Below, piece by piece: positions 28,801 to 35,725 of a stretch of DNA of 63,900 nt (positions are counted from its first letter, which is position 1; each line of letters begins with the position of its first letter). The translations under genes were made by a program, and so were the position numbers. The stretch covers positions 1 to 63,900 of the forward strand of contig WGCN01000005.1 of the NCBI GenBank assembly GCA_015493745.1, written 5' to 3'. The notes beneath the pieces are model-generated. The model saw only the letters and a list, made by a program, of their open reading frames with translations, was not told the DNA's origin and made no database searches. The stretch comes from Calditrichales bacterium (GTDB lineage: Bacteria > Calditrichota > Calditrichia > Calditrichales > J004).

Positions 28801-30746
28801 TTTTCGGAATTATAGGTAGAAACGATGGCCGAGACCAGATAATCCTCCCGCGAGGCCGCCGGTACGGCGCGCTGTTGCGCGGCGACGGAAGCGGGCTCCA
28901 GCCCCAGTGCGCCCAACATGGCCCGGGCTTCACCGCCGGAAACTTCGGCGGGCTGAGCGCTCAGGCTATCCACCTGACGACGCAGATGGTCGTAATCGTA
29001 ACCGAGAGCGCCGAGAATGCCGGACCCCAGGGCATCCAGATAGGCCCCGGCCAACAGCTTGTACAGGGGTTGATTCAATGTCTCACGCCATTTCTCCACA
29101 CTTTCGGCCGAGGGGGCTTTGTGCCGGACCACACCCAGCGGGTCGCCCATGCTGCCCCGGGGCGCCGGGCGACGGCCATAGTTGAGCATATCCGGTTCAT
29201 AGCTCACCCCCAAAGCGGTGCATAACTGTTTCAGGCTCCCGTCTCCGTCGGCCACCAGTTGCTCATAGCGCACGGGGATATAGCGATCCGGGTATTCCCG
29301 CATATAGGCGGCCAGCTTAAAGGGCGCGGTCATCAGGTCGTGACGGTGAAGGGAGAGGCGGTTCCAGTCCCCGTTCACCCATGTTTTTAAAATGGAAGCC
29401 AGCACGGCCAGCGGGTTGCGCAACAGGATTACGCGCCGGGCGCCGGGCAAGAGCTCGGTCAGTTCCGGTAAAACATGGTAGTAACGCGGGGTTTTATCCA
29501 AAAAGATATCCCTGCCGCTGTCCGCCAAAGCCCGGCCGTACCATACGCCGGCCATGGCCCGCAGGCCGTCCAGATAATCTTCACGTCCGCGGGGCAGGTT
29601 ATCCGTAAAATCCTTTAGGCCGATACGGGCGTCCACCGCGCTGTATTCCGTTTCAAGACCCTTCTCCTTAAGCGCGTAAAGGGGATGGAGCATAATCCAG
29701 GGTTCGGCCAGGGTATGCACCCGGGGATGTCCGGCCAGTATGCGCTGCAGCAATGTGGAGCCCGCCCGGGGCTGCGAAATGAGAAATATCAGGTTTTCAC
29801 CACGATAGTTTCCTATATCCGGGGAAAAATCAACCATGCCGTTACCCTTACTTTTACCAGATAAATATTTCTTTAATTCTCCGGCGGTTTCCGACTTTAC
29901 TGTTATATCTTTTAATGAAAGTGCTATGGGGGTCGTTTTTGAAAGACGGCTTAATGATATAAGAAGCTCATTGAGTTCATTAATAACATACCGTTGTGTA
30001 TCGATATCAAAATCGACCAACAGATGCAGATTTTTCTTTATTACAGACAATGCCGACTTATAGAGTTTGCTGTTCATCTGATGATGAATACCCTGGGGAT
30101 GATCCCTGTAAAAAACAGCATCCCGGCCGGAATAAACCACCGGATATTGCGATGTTACCCGTATTTTCAAATCCCAGTCCGGATGTACCGGAATGTTGGG
30201 ATCATGTCCAAAGGCGTTGTACACATCACGGTGTATCAATTCATTTCGGAAAACGGAGCGTCGCCCCTTGAAAAAGCGTTTGGCAAACACAGGAACAAAA
30301 ACATCTCCTTCCGGCGCCCTGTCTCCCGGATTCAACCAGCGTTCCTTTTCCCTGCCCTCGTCATCCACCAGTATGACATTGGAGTAGGCTACCCGGGCGT
30401 CAGGATTTTTTTGCAGGGCGGCCCACTCTTTTTCCAGTTTATCGGGAAACCAAAAATCATCGCCGTCCACAACGCTCATCCAGGTACCGTTTATCATGTC
30501 GCTGGCGGCCTTAAAATTGATTTGTGGCCCTGCATTTTCCTTTTGACGTACCGTTTTAATCAAACCGGGGTATTTCCGGCGATAACTTTCGATGATCTCC
30601 CAGGAGGCGTCCGTGGAGGCATCGTCGCAAATGACGATCTCCGTCGGCCGCAGGCTTTGGTTGATAATACTTTGGATACATTGATCCAGATATTTTTCAA
30701 AATTATAGGAGACGATAATTACGCTGATGTCTGCTTCTTGCTGCAT
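22836..30746 (-). CDS. giant multi-domain glycosyltransferase/sulfotransferase (2,636 residues)
   Basis: One uninterrupted frame with at least seven catalytic modules and a TPR tail. In order with approximate residues: GT2 (1-270; VIIVSYNFEKYLDQCIQSII, VDGDDFW). Sulfotransferase with a 5'-phosphosulfate loop (315-590; FLISQPRAGSTLLQRIL). GT2 (635-880; AIVSTYNSEKFIAGCLQ, NANTDDR). GT4-like GT-B (895-1290; YIVHNFPPFWYGGTENYVLS, PSMVESYSMVVREA). A second GT-B (1320-1660). GT2 (1715-1960; ILIPVFNKLEYTKKCLKAI, LFLNNDTEP). GT2 (2000-2240; IIMLTFNALDMTRQT, LLNNDV). TPR repeats (about 2255-2636). There are no membrane or export signals. Lies between an acyltransferase gene and two GT2-TPR genes. Likely assembles several sugars of one glycan and sulfates it; acceptor unknown, flagellin suspected from the locus. 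Confidence 0.9.
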   Translation of the reverse strand: MQQEADISVIIVSYNFEKYLDQCIQSIINQSLRPTEIVICDDASTDASWEIIESYRRKYPGLIKTVRQKENAGPQINFKAASDMINGTWMSVVDGDDFWFPDKLEKEWAALQKNPDARVAYSNVILVDDEGREKERWLNPGDRAPEGDVFVPVFAKRFFKGRRSVFRNELIHRDVYNAFGHDPNIPVHPDWDLKIRVTSQYPVVYSGRDAVFYRDHPQGIHHQMNSKLYKSALSVIKKNLHLLVDFDIDTQRYVINELNELLISLSRLSKTTPIALSLKDITVKSETAGELKKYLSGKSKGNGMVDFSPDIGNYRGENLIFLISQPRAGSTLLQRILAGHPRVHTLAEPWIMLHPLYALKEKGLETEYSAVDARIGLKDFTDNLPRGREDYLDGLRAMAGVWYGRALADSGRDIFLDKTPRYYHVLPELTELLPGARRVILLRNPLAVLASILKTWVNGDWNRLSLHRHDLMTAPFKLAAYMREYPDRYIPVRYEQLVADGDGSLKQLCTALGVSYEPDMLNYGRRPAPRGSMGDPLGVVRHKAPSAESVEKWRETLNQPLYKLLAGAYLDALGSGILGALGYDYDHLRRQVDSLSAQPAEVSGGEARAMLGALGLEPASVAAQQRAVPAASREDYLVSAIVSTYNSEKFIAGCLQGLVEQSLYKQGRLEIIVVDANSPQNEAAIVQSFLGKYDHIRYVRTETRETVYQAWNRGIKMARGKYISNANTDDRLRADALEKLAALLEESPDKVLAYGNSLVTTVANETFENNSSDGSQDLVWPDFDRRTMHSWCYIGPHPLWRKSLHDSLGYFDTTLKSAADWEFWLRAALKHDFIHLNEFVGLYYLSDETVSRRGDTPIIEAQQVRQRYKEAYAEVCGEYILPREKTLARPGDNAILYIVHNFPPFWYGGTENYVLSLVKSLQEKGENIHVLFPHADNHQAAPELRFREHQGIKTIQMWYDPKLYNYFLDSGGQPLYNMLREFLEANHYSYAHIHHAQGVPFAVGALLRQLNIPYAVTLHDFTFMCLRNHLFHYGEKKICDGPATDKCSACFFHAFNRAPRGNQAQVVSAALPERAMRAKNLLAGAEMISAPSRFVKETFERLGWAAGERMRVQPLGLRPMRPLPKKKKGKTLTFAFLGNLNILKNPGLLLNAFHRLKGDIRLQIWGNGASQEVAEVKDYCRLETRARYAGPYNPQQLPEILSGVDVVVLPSMVESYSMVVREALMLNTPVAAGAVGGILDAIRDGENGWLFDPTDEEGLRRLLQKLVDQPGLIEKAARSRSEIVTLEEDSAFWRAHYKQSRKGGAPAPQPVERADHERDLPAITVLSTEQSNRACPYIRLHTPLGRMKEEGLIVYRQVNMDNITSLQEVLADTDVLIVQRNMPGHLPLEQLRPLLRQHDVKLVYEFDDAFWAIPRGHLAYDFYQNMKPRLEAYLANADMVTVSTPYIERYCRDFNKNVRVIPNVLDERLWPQKDPRTSGDKVRILFAGTPTHHDDLRVALKGLHKILKEYGDAVELVLWGNELPELTELPNVTRGPQFTPNYIDYARQLQGLDIDFALVPLKETPFNKAKSHIKWLEYSACGISALYSDVAAYRDVIRDRHNGLLVKNTNNAWYRALKWMMENAPQRREMARTAQKEIFERHSLEKNWRVWAEAYFTLLGKPLPDADRGERKKEALQVEVTEGSVLQNVSFGSNAAPDGDVEIVLTAEKEESAPPEVSILIPVFNKLEYTKKCLKAIRENTAGVSWEAIVVDNGSDDGSADYLKEQAAGDSRLRVIYNKRNAGFSRANNQALEQARGEYVLFLNNDTEPGGHWLEAMLAIARNDATVGAVGAKLLFPDGTIQHGGVAIVDDRKNGDPLLAQHILAGRPKDFPQANIMVEFQAVTAACMLMPAGLARELKGFDEGYYNGYEDVDLCFRIREKGYKVVYQPHAELIHHESKSGPERFKKVAENIRRLHRRWLGKVEHDFRLEEDGRAVQLNGPIRLYTPPGEETASTVDDRPLASIIMLTFNALDMTRQTIASIEAHTAYPYELVLVDNASTDGTVEYLRELEQSRPNVRVIFNSENKGFSAGNNQGERIAQGHYICLLNNDVLVADGWLEDLVEAFDRDEKIGMVSAVTNKASGLQVLKDVPYTDNDGFYDFAGQWRALHRGQVTPRRRLAGFVMLTNREIYQAINGFDEIYGLGNFEDDDISLKIRRAGYALMVHDGTFIHHFGHSSFKANNIDLLASLKENEKIFCKKWPDVDYDELREIKNPLHEVHPAKVEQASRLLERGEAQRAAELYEQVLAENPLSGEALLGLSFCHFHAGKLDEATGVLLRARMHFPDNAVVRNQLGMIFAQKGEWNHAVDSFEAAAKIDPSYSEAHHNLSQALISLGDYERGVRVISDWLRSHPRDVVALMIMARVNLEVERLDEARVYLEQIITVEPEHEEARTLLYEMDGGATPEKEQADRLLEQAFDLLNDFDESEAETLFKQSAGINPSPRALFGEVLCAIRKEQQLRAMMLLNKLIEQWPDFAPALNQMGILNFQDGMTDQALKYFARAIEADNGFVEAQRNYGLALIESGDYENGISVFNKILSQHPDDVESLLIIGGFYAEVERWTQAENFFRRVLEIDADNASAREMLEEIQQRQGVATP

Positions 30747-30759
30747 ATACCGGCCTTTC

Positions 30760-31431
30760 TTATAAACGGGTCATTTTTAAAAAGGTACTGCTGTCCAGCC
30801 GGAACTTTGGGGTATCGGCCTCAATAAAGACACTGCCAGCCCCGGCGTTTTTTGTTACACGCGCTCCGGCGCCTATCAGGCAGCGTTCGCCTATGCGCAC
30901 CTCATGACCGACAACGGCATTAACGCCTATAAAGCTATAGGCCCCGATAATGCTGTGGCCGGCAATGGAAACATGCCCCGCGATGTAACAATGGTCTTTT
31001 ATCTCTGAATGGTGGCCTAGAATATTATTGCTCCACAGGGTAACATTGTTACCAATTTTACTACAGGGCTGTATGGAGCTGTTTTCCAGAATAAAGCAAT
31101 TGTCTCCTATGTCAACATTCCCCATATTTACGGCGCGGGAACTGATATAACTGACCAGTTCATAGCCCATGGCTTTGGCCTGGTCGTATTTTTCCGCGCG
31201 CAAGCGGTTTAAATTTTGATATCCAACGGCTATAAACATCTTGTATTCGCCGGGAGGATAAATTTCCTTCACGGAGCCGAATGGTACCACGGGCAATCCG
31301 AACAGGCTTTCCCTGGTTTTATAGGCTGCGTCAACGGTAAAGGCGACAATGGTATGGTCACTGTCATTACTGAAATAGTAGTAGGCTTCATCGGCAATTT
31401 TTCCAATGCCGAATATGACAACTTTACTCAC
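30760..31431 (-). CDS. NeuD/PglD-like hexapeptide-repeat acyltransferase
   Basis: 223 residues. An N-terminal Rossmann-like nucleotide-sugar-binding part (VVIFGIGKIADEAYYYF) is followed by a left-handed beta-helix of hexapeptide repeats (IGDNCFILENSSIQPCSKIG, HVSIAGHSIIGAYSFIGVNA). The His in NILGHHSEI occupies the region of the catalytic base in this family. Family members N- or O-acylate sugars, usually from acetyl-CoA. The ATGA-type 4-nt overlap with the adenylation gene and the nearby ACP suggest it could instead use an acyl-ACP donor; that is inference. Confidence 0.82.
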   Translation of the reverse strand: MSKVVIFGIGKIADEAYYYFSNDSDHTIVAFTVDAAYKTRESLFGLPVVPFGSVKEIYPPGEYKMFIAVGYQNLNRLRAEKYDQAKAMGYELVSYISSRAVNMGNVDIGDNCFILENSSIQPCSKIGNNVTLWSNNILGHHSEIKDHCYIAGHVSIAGHSIIGAYSFIGVNAVVGHEVRIGERCLIGAGARVTKNAGAGSVFIEADTPKFRLDSSTFLKMTRL

Positions 31432-32981
31432 GAGGCATTCCTTTTTTCACTAAGGTAAATTTCGGATACTTTTTTACGGTTCACCTTGCCGTTGGCATTA
31501 ACAGGCATTTGACGCACCGTATGGAATTCATTGGGAATCATGTAATCGGGCAGAAGTTTTTTCAGCCCGTCCCTTAACGCCGTCTCCGTGATATCTTCTC
31601 CACCGCAAACAACCGCCACCAAACGGCTTAATCCACGGGCGGCGCCATGAATCACCAGCGCCTGGCTTACATGATCCAACCGGCACAAAGCGGTCTCGAT
31701 TTCTTCCAGTTCAATGCGGTAGCCCATATGTTTAACCTGATTATCACGGCGTCCGAGGATATAAAGTTTTCCATCCTCCTTATCCAAACGCACCAGGTCT
31801 CCGGTTTTATACATGATTTCGGGGAAGTTCATGTTTAATGGATTATAGATAAAATGGCGCTCCGTATTGTCCGGATCGTTATAATAACCGTGGCCCACGC
31901 ATGGCCCGGTCAGGCAGAGCTCGCCGCTCTCTCCCGCGGCTGCTTCCCTTCCCTGATCATCAAGAATGGCCCAGCCGAAGTTCGGGATAATGCTTCCCAG
32001 CGGAGGAAATCCGTTCAACTCTTCAAAATCGGCGGCGCTGATCCGGTATTGTGAGCAAATGCAGGTACACTCCGTGGGACCATAAACATTGTAGAGATCG
32101 ATACGTCCTTCGAAAAGTTCGAATAGTTTTTTCAGCCGTGCCTTGGGATATCCTTCCCCACCGAAAATCATCCGCTTTAACGCCGGAAAGCTGTCGCGGT
32201 TGAGCACCTTCATAGTTTGCAAAAAAATCAACATGGTCGGTACGGAAAACCACTGTGTGCAGCCCATGCGTTCCACCACCCCTACCAGGCGCGCGGCGTT
32301 GGTAAGCCACTCTCTGTCCAAAGGTACCAGAGAGGCGCCGTTGAACAAGGCTCCATAAAGATCAAACACAGAATTATCAAAATAGAGGGGATTGACATTG
32401 GTTACGATATCCGTATGCTGAATATTAAAAGCCTCTCCGGCCCAATCGATAAAATTGAGCAGATTGCCATGAGAGATCACCGCTCCCTTGGGTGTACCCG
32501 TTGATCCCGAAGTAAACATAATATAGGCCGGGGTGTTGGCCGGAAAATCTTGCGCCCTTGTCCATTCTTTGCCTTCCGGCATATCGTTCAGTTGCAGACT
32601 AACCAGATGCGTGTCCTTTTCGAGACGTTGCGCCAGCACGGCACAGGTTTCCCTGTTGGCAAAAATCATTTTCGGCTGACAGACGTTAAATATCCTATAG
32701 AGACGTTCCATTGGGCTTTGAGGATCAAAAACGGTATAGGCAACGCCGCTTTTAAGGCAGGCAAAAATAACAGAAAAGGTAAAGAAGCTTTTCTTACCGG
32801 AAACGGCAACGACCCTTCCCCGCTCCAAACCATGCCTTTCCATAAAAGCGGCCACCCGGTTTGAGGCGACGTCAAGGTCTTCATAATACCATTGCTCGCC
32901 GTCAGGAAAACGCAAGGCGGGTTTAGTACCATATTTCTCCGATACCTGTCGGAATCGCTGTGCTAAATTAAAAACATACAT
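31428..32981 (-). CDS. amino-acid-type adenylation enzyme (stand-alone A domain)
   Basis: 517 residues, one ANL-superfamily adenylation domain. ATP-binding core FTSGSTGTPKGAVISHGN lies near 155, and the A4-type segment YFDNSVFDLYGAL near 200 has the Asp that in NRPS/DltA enzymes contacts an alpha-amino group. NVYGPTECT, YKTGDLVR, GRRDNQVKHMGYRIELEEIE and C-terminal NANGKVNRK (catalytic Lys) follow. No condensation or carrier domain is fused. It sits two genes after an ACP, so it probably activates an amino acid or related acid and loads the carrier. Closest functional analogies are DltA and free NRPS A domains; the exact substrate is unknown. Confidence 0.88.
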   Translation of the reverse strand: MYVFNLAQRFRQVSEKYGTKPALRFPDGEQWYYEDLDVASNRVAAFMERHGLERGRVVAVSGKKSFFTFSVIFACLKSGVAYTVFDPQSPMERLYRIFNVCQPKMIFANRETCAVLAQRLEKDTHLVSLQLNDMPEGKEWTRAQDFPANTPAYIMFTSGSTGTPKGAVISHGNLLNFIDWAGEAFNIQHTDIVTNVNPLYFDNSVFDLYGALFNGASLVPLDREWLTNAARLVGVVERMGCTQWFSVPTMLIFLQTMKVLNRDSFPALKRMIFGGEGYPKARLKKLFELFEGRIDLYNVYGPTECTCICSQYRISAADFEELNGFPPLGSIIPNFGWAILDDQGREAAAGESGELCLTGPCVGHGYYNDPDNTERHFIYNPLNMNFPEIMYKTGDLVRLDKEDGKLYILGRRDNQVKHMGYRIELEEIETALCRLDHVSQALVIHGAARGLSRLVAVVCGGEDITETALRDGLKKLLPDYMIPNEFHTVRQMPVNANGKVNRKKVSEIYLSEKRNAS

Positions 32982-32993
32982 TTTCGCGTTACC

Positions 32994-33743
32994 TTAAATC
33001 ACCATACCGCCATCCAGGGCCAGCACCTTACCGTTAAAAAAATCATTCTCTATTACCGCCATCACCCCATTGGCAATTTCTTCCGCCCGGCCCAGCCGGC
33101 GCAGGGGGACTTCGGACTTAATCTGGCGCAACATATCTTCACTCAATACCTTATGCGTTGAGGGTGTATCCGAGTATCCCGGAGCAATCCCCACTACCCG
33201 TATACCCATTACCCCCAGTTCCTTGGCCCAGGTGGCGGTAAGGGCATTGACTCCCGCCTTGGCCGCCGAATAGGCCGACTGCCCGCGATTGCCCGCCGCG
33301 CTTATGGAGCTGATATTGACAATAAGGCCACGCGTTCTTTTTTGCAGCATCTTGGCGGCCACGCTGGAGGTCATGTAAAAAGTACCGCTCAGGTTAACAT
33401 CGATTACCTTTTGCCAGGAAGCGGCGTCATGCTTTTCCACCCCGCCGGGACCGAAACGCACCAACGGCTTATTAAATAATATCCCGGCGTTGTTGATCAG
33501 AATATCGATATGACCCTGTTTTTCAAACCAGCGTTCGACACATTCATCCACCTGGGTGGGATCACTGATATCACACAAATAGGTTACGCATCCGGGCAGT
33601 TCCGCGGCCAGTTGTTCAAGACCGGAAGGATTTATATCCGCAACCGCCAGACAGGCTCCTCTTTCCATAAGCTTTTGAGCTATTTCCCTACCGATGCCCG
33701 CCACCCCGCCGGTAAGCAGAACGCTTTTTTTTTCAAGGTTCAT
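32994..33743 (-). CDS. short-chain dehydrogenase/reductase (FabG-like)
   Basis: 249 residues, classical SDR length. Cofactor motif TGGVAGIGREIA at the N terminus, NNAG near 90 (ILINNAGILFNK), Ser in NISSISAAG, and YxxxK as YSAAKAG near 157. It starts immediately after the ACP stop and precedes the adenylation gene by 12 bp. Likely reduces a keto group on the carrier-bound acyl chain or on a nucleotide sugar; context favours the former without proving it. Confidence 0.87.
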   Translation of the reverse strand: MNLEKKSVLLTGGVAGIGREIAQKLMERGACLAVADINPSGLEQLAAELPGCVTYLCDISDPTQVDECVERWFEKQGHIDILINNAGILFNKPLVRFGPGGVEKHDAASWQKVIDVNLSGTFYMTSSVAAKMLQKRTRGLIVNISSISAAGNRGQSAYSAAKAGVNALTATWAKELGVMGIRVVGIAPGYSDTPSTHKVLSEDMLRQIKSEVPLRRLGRAEEIANGVMAVIENDFFNGKVLALDGGMVI

Positions 33744-33977
33744 TTAGTTTTTTATTCCCTTCCGTTCCAGAACTTCGCGTATAGCCTTCACACTCATCAT
33801 ATTTATAATATCCTCGGGACTTAGCTCCAGATCGAACTCATCCTCCAGGGTAACGATAAGCTCCATATGTTTTAGTGAATCCCAAACATCGCTTTCCGCC
33901 ATGGTCAGTTCATCATTAACCTGACTGCTGTCCATGCGCAGCAAGTCGGCCATCAGTGTATTCAATTTATCGTTCAT
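33744..33977 (-). CDS. acyl carrier protein
   Basis: 77 residues, acidic and helical. The phosphopantetheine attachment Ser34 lies in the DSL motif of DVWDSLKHMEL, followed by the typical EDEFDLELSPEDI. First gene of the operon with the SDR, adenylation enzyme, acyltransferase and three glycosyltransferases. This is a dedicated pathway carrier rather than the fatty-acid ACP, since no other fatty-acid synthesis genes are nearby. Confidence 0.88.
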   Translation of the reverse strand: MNDKLNTLMADLLRMDSSQVNDELTMAESDVWDSLKHMELIVTLEDEFDLELSPEDIINMMSVKAIREVLERKGIKN

Positions 33978-34052
33978 CGTGATATCTCCGTCATCAATAT
34001 GATATAATTACCCCGGCAAAACAGGCAACCCGGTATTTGCTAAAGCAGATTA

Positions 34053-34068
34053 ATCAAATATTATGCCA
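34053..34068 (-). promoter_or_regulatory. sigma-54-like promoter of the ACP-glycosyltransferase operon
   Basis: Minus strand TGGCATAATATTTGAT: the -24 TGGCA and -12 TTGA elements have the same 6-bp spacing as the two other flagellar-locus promoters. A start about 66 bp upstream of the ACP ATG would follow. The -12 GC dinucleotide of the consensus is GA here, as in the other two. Confidence 0.5.
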
Positions 34069-34162
34069 GAGGCCTTAATGAATGATAAACAATTAAAAAA
34101 CAGATACTTATAGTCAAATAGAGAAAAAAAAAGTGCCAATGAAGGGAAATATTTTACCCGCG

Positions 34163-34182
34163 GGGCGGAATATATTGCCCCC
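34163..34182. promoter_or_regulatory. 20-bp palindrome, candidate activator (enhancer) site
   Basis: GGGCGGAATATATTGCCCCC; 16 of 20 positions are symmetric around an AATATATT core. Its centre is about 106 bp upstream of the sigma-54-like -24 element. A very similar sequence lies upstream of the aminotransferase operon at 38963-38982. Confidence 0.45.
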
Positions 34183-34197
34183 GGCCCAACGGCCGGG
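34180..34197 (-). terminator. hairpin after the sulfotransferase gene
   Basis: Perfect 7-bp GC stem CCCGGCC/GGCCGGG with a 4-nt loop, 20 bp after the stop at 34218. There is no T run on the minus strand, so it may be a weak or factor-dependent terminator or a 3'-protecting structure. Confidence 0.35.
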
Positions 34198-34217
34198 AAT
34201 GAATTATTTTTCCCGCC

Positions 34218-34940
34218 TTACCTGGAAATATTTAGATGAGGCATTTGCATGTTAAGTTTTTCAGGCAAATTTAAAAATTTAAGAATTTTCGAAATATCCT
34301 TCTCCCTTGTCAGGTCAATCACCAATAAACTATCCGGTCTGTTTTGAAAATATTTAATAATTTCCTTGTTACGTTCACTATAAATGCCTATCCTGTGATC
34401 CCTGTCATAGGCCCGGTTCCAGTCATATTCCAGTTCATAACCATTGACGTCCGCAATAACCATATATTTTAGCACATCATAAAAGTAATTTTCATACAGG
34501 TAGATATTTTTATTTTTGAATGACGATTCATCAAGCTGATCCAAACTTGTAATCCCCTGTCTCTTTAGAACGCCGTTTAAATGAAAACGGACCAGGCTGT
34601 CAAACCACTCTTGTGGGTCTCTTACCGTGAGGATAAATTTACTTCCGGGAAAAAGGCAATCCGCCTGGGCATAGGCAACCCCCTGGGAAAACGGCATGTC
34701 CTGAAAAGCGTCATATTGCTCACAGAACTCTCTGAGTGGTTGAAAATTTCCCAAATAAAGTTGCTTTACAATGCGCATTTCCTGCTCCCTTTGATCGGGT
34801 AGCCTGTAACCGAGAGCCCGGAGTACCAGTTCCAGTGTTGTGGTACCTGTTTTATTATAACCGATACAAAATATTTTATTAAAATCTTTTCGGGGCATGG
34901 TTTCGAGAAGAGCCATATTTCTGTATTCTTCAATATTCAT
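34218..34940 (-). CDS. sulfotransferase family protein
   Basis: 240 residues. The N-terminal phosphosulfate-binding loop IGYNKTGTTTLELVLRALGY is characteristic of PAPS-dependent sulfotransferases. FILTVRDPQEWFDSLVRFH supplies the second (3'-phosphate) motif. Soluble, no signal peptide. Lies 69 bp after the methyltransferase gene, on the same strand with no clear promoter between, so probably the last gene of the aminotransferase operon. Its acceptor, presumably a glycan hydroxyl, is unknown. Confidence 0.83.
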   Translation of the reverse strand: MNIEEYRNMALLETMPRKDFNKIFCIGYNKTGTTTLELVLRALGYRLPDQREQEMRIVKQLYLGNFQPLREFCEQYDAFQDMPFSQGVAYAQADCLFPGSKFILTVRDPQEWFDSLVRFHLNGVLKRQGITSLDQLDESSFKNKNIYLYENYFYDVLKYMVIADVNGYELEYDWNRAYDRDHRIGIYSERNKEIIKYFQNRPDSLLVIDLTREKDISKILKFLNLPEKLNMQMPHLNISR

Positions 34941-35009
34941 ATTTTGTTCTCCGGGGACTACTTATCTATCTTCAAATAATTACTTTTCATTAACCTTTCG
35001 GTTTTCATC

Positions 35010-35723
35010 CTATGGTTTTATGATATAGGCCATGGGCATCCATCCCCAAGGAAAGGTTTTGATCCGGGCTTCGGGAAGCAATTCCTTAACGGCACGCGCT
35101 TCCCCGGGTGAAAGCTCGTGATTGAACTGATCGAGGATAAGCATCCCGCCGCTGGTAATTCTAGGCCAGAACTCGTTTATTGCGGAGTAAACCACATCAT
35201 GCATACCGGCGTCGAGGAAAACCAATTTAAACTGCATATAAGCGTTCTCCTCAAAAAAACCTTTCAGTTCATTGACCACATCCAGTTTGTGTATGTGCGC
35301 AATGTTATCGAGCCCCTGTGCTTTTACCAGTTTTTTTACGCGTCCGTAATCTTCCTTATATGAGCCTTCCAGAACATTTTTCTCTTCTTCCGTTACATGA
35401 TTGCCCTCAAACCAATCAAAGCCATGCACCAAGGTAAGAGCATTCGGTTCGAAGATTTGCAACAGCTTGGCAAAAAAAAGAGTGCAGGCCGCTTTATACA
35501 CACCCACCTCGGCAATATGACCGGCCACATCACGTACCATTTTATAGGCCTCATAGAGCACCAAAAATCGTGACAGGGTCATGTGTCCGGTAAAAGCAGG
35601 AAAATGATGGATAAAATCCTCCGGCGAATAATCCAGATCGAAAATGGTTTGCAAGCCTTCATAATAGGGCTTTTTCATGGCAGAAAACTTCTTTGTTTCA
35701 AATTGTCCTTCAAGATAGTCCAT
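35010..35723 (-). CDS. TylF/MycF-like SAM-dependent O-methyltransferase
   Basis: 237 residues. The class I methyltransferase fold begins near residue 70 with IAEVGVYKAACTLFFAKLL (E-x-GVY motif). KLVFLDAGMHDVVYSAI supplies the Asp region, and GGMLILDQFNHELSPGEARAV completes the metal/substrate region seen in macrocin O-methyltransferase relatives. These enzymes methylate sugar hydroxyls in natural-product and glycan pathways. Placed 2 bp after the beta-propeller gene; sugar methylation of the locus glycan is the likely role. Confidence 0.78.
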   Translation of the reverse strand: MDYLEGQFETKKFSAMKKPYYEGLQTIFDLDYSPEDFIHHFPAFTGHMTLSRFLVLYEAYKMVRDVAGHIAEVGVYKAACTLFFAKLLQIFEPNALTLVHGFDWFEGNHVTEEEKNVLEGSYKEDYGRVKKLVKAQGLDNIAHIHKLDVVNELKGFFEENAYMQFKLVFLDAGMHDVVYSAINEFWPRITSGGMLILDQFNHELSPGEARAVKELLPEARIKTFPWGWMPMAYIIKP

Positions 35724-35725
35724 AT

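Noticed and set aside
22836-30746. Repeated sequence blocks inside the giant gene as a CRISPR-like or tandem DNA repeat
   Set aside because: The similarity is between paralogous GT2 and TPR protein modules and is not exact at DNA level.
32994-33977. SDR plus ACP as part of the fatty-acid synthesis operon
   Set aside because: No ketosynthase, malonyl transferase or dehydratase nearby; the partners are an A domain, an acyltransferase and glycosyltransferases.
34123-34138. TGGCAC followed by a T tract as a sigma-54 promoter for the ACP operon
   Set aside because: The -12 element would be a run of T without TTG; the site at 34053-34068 matches the other two promoters better.
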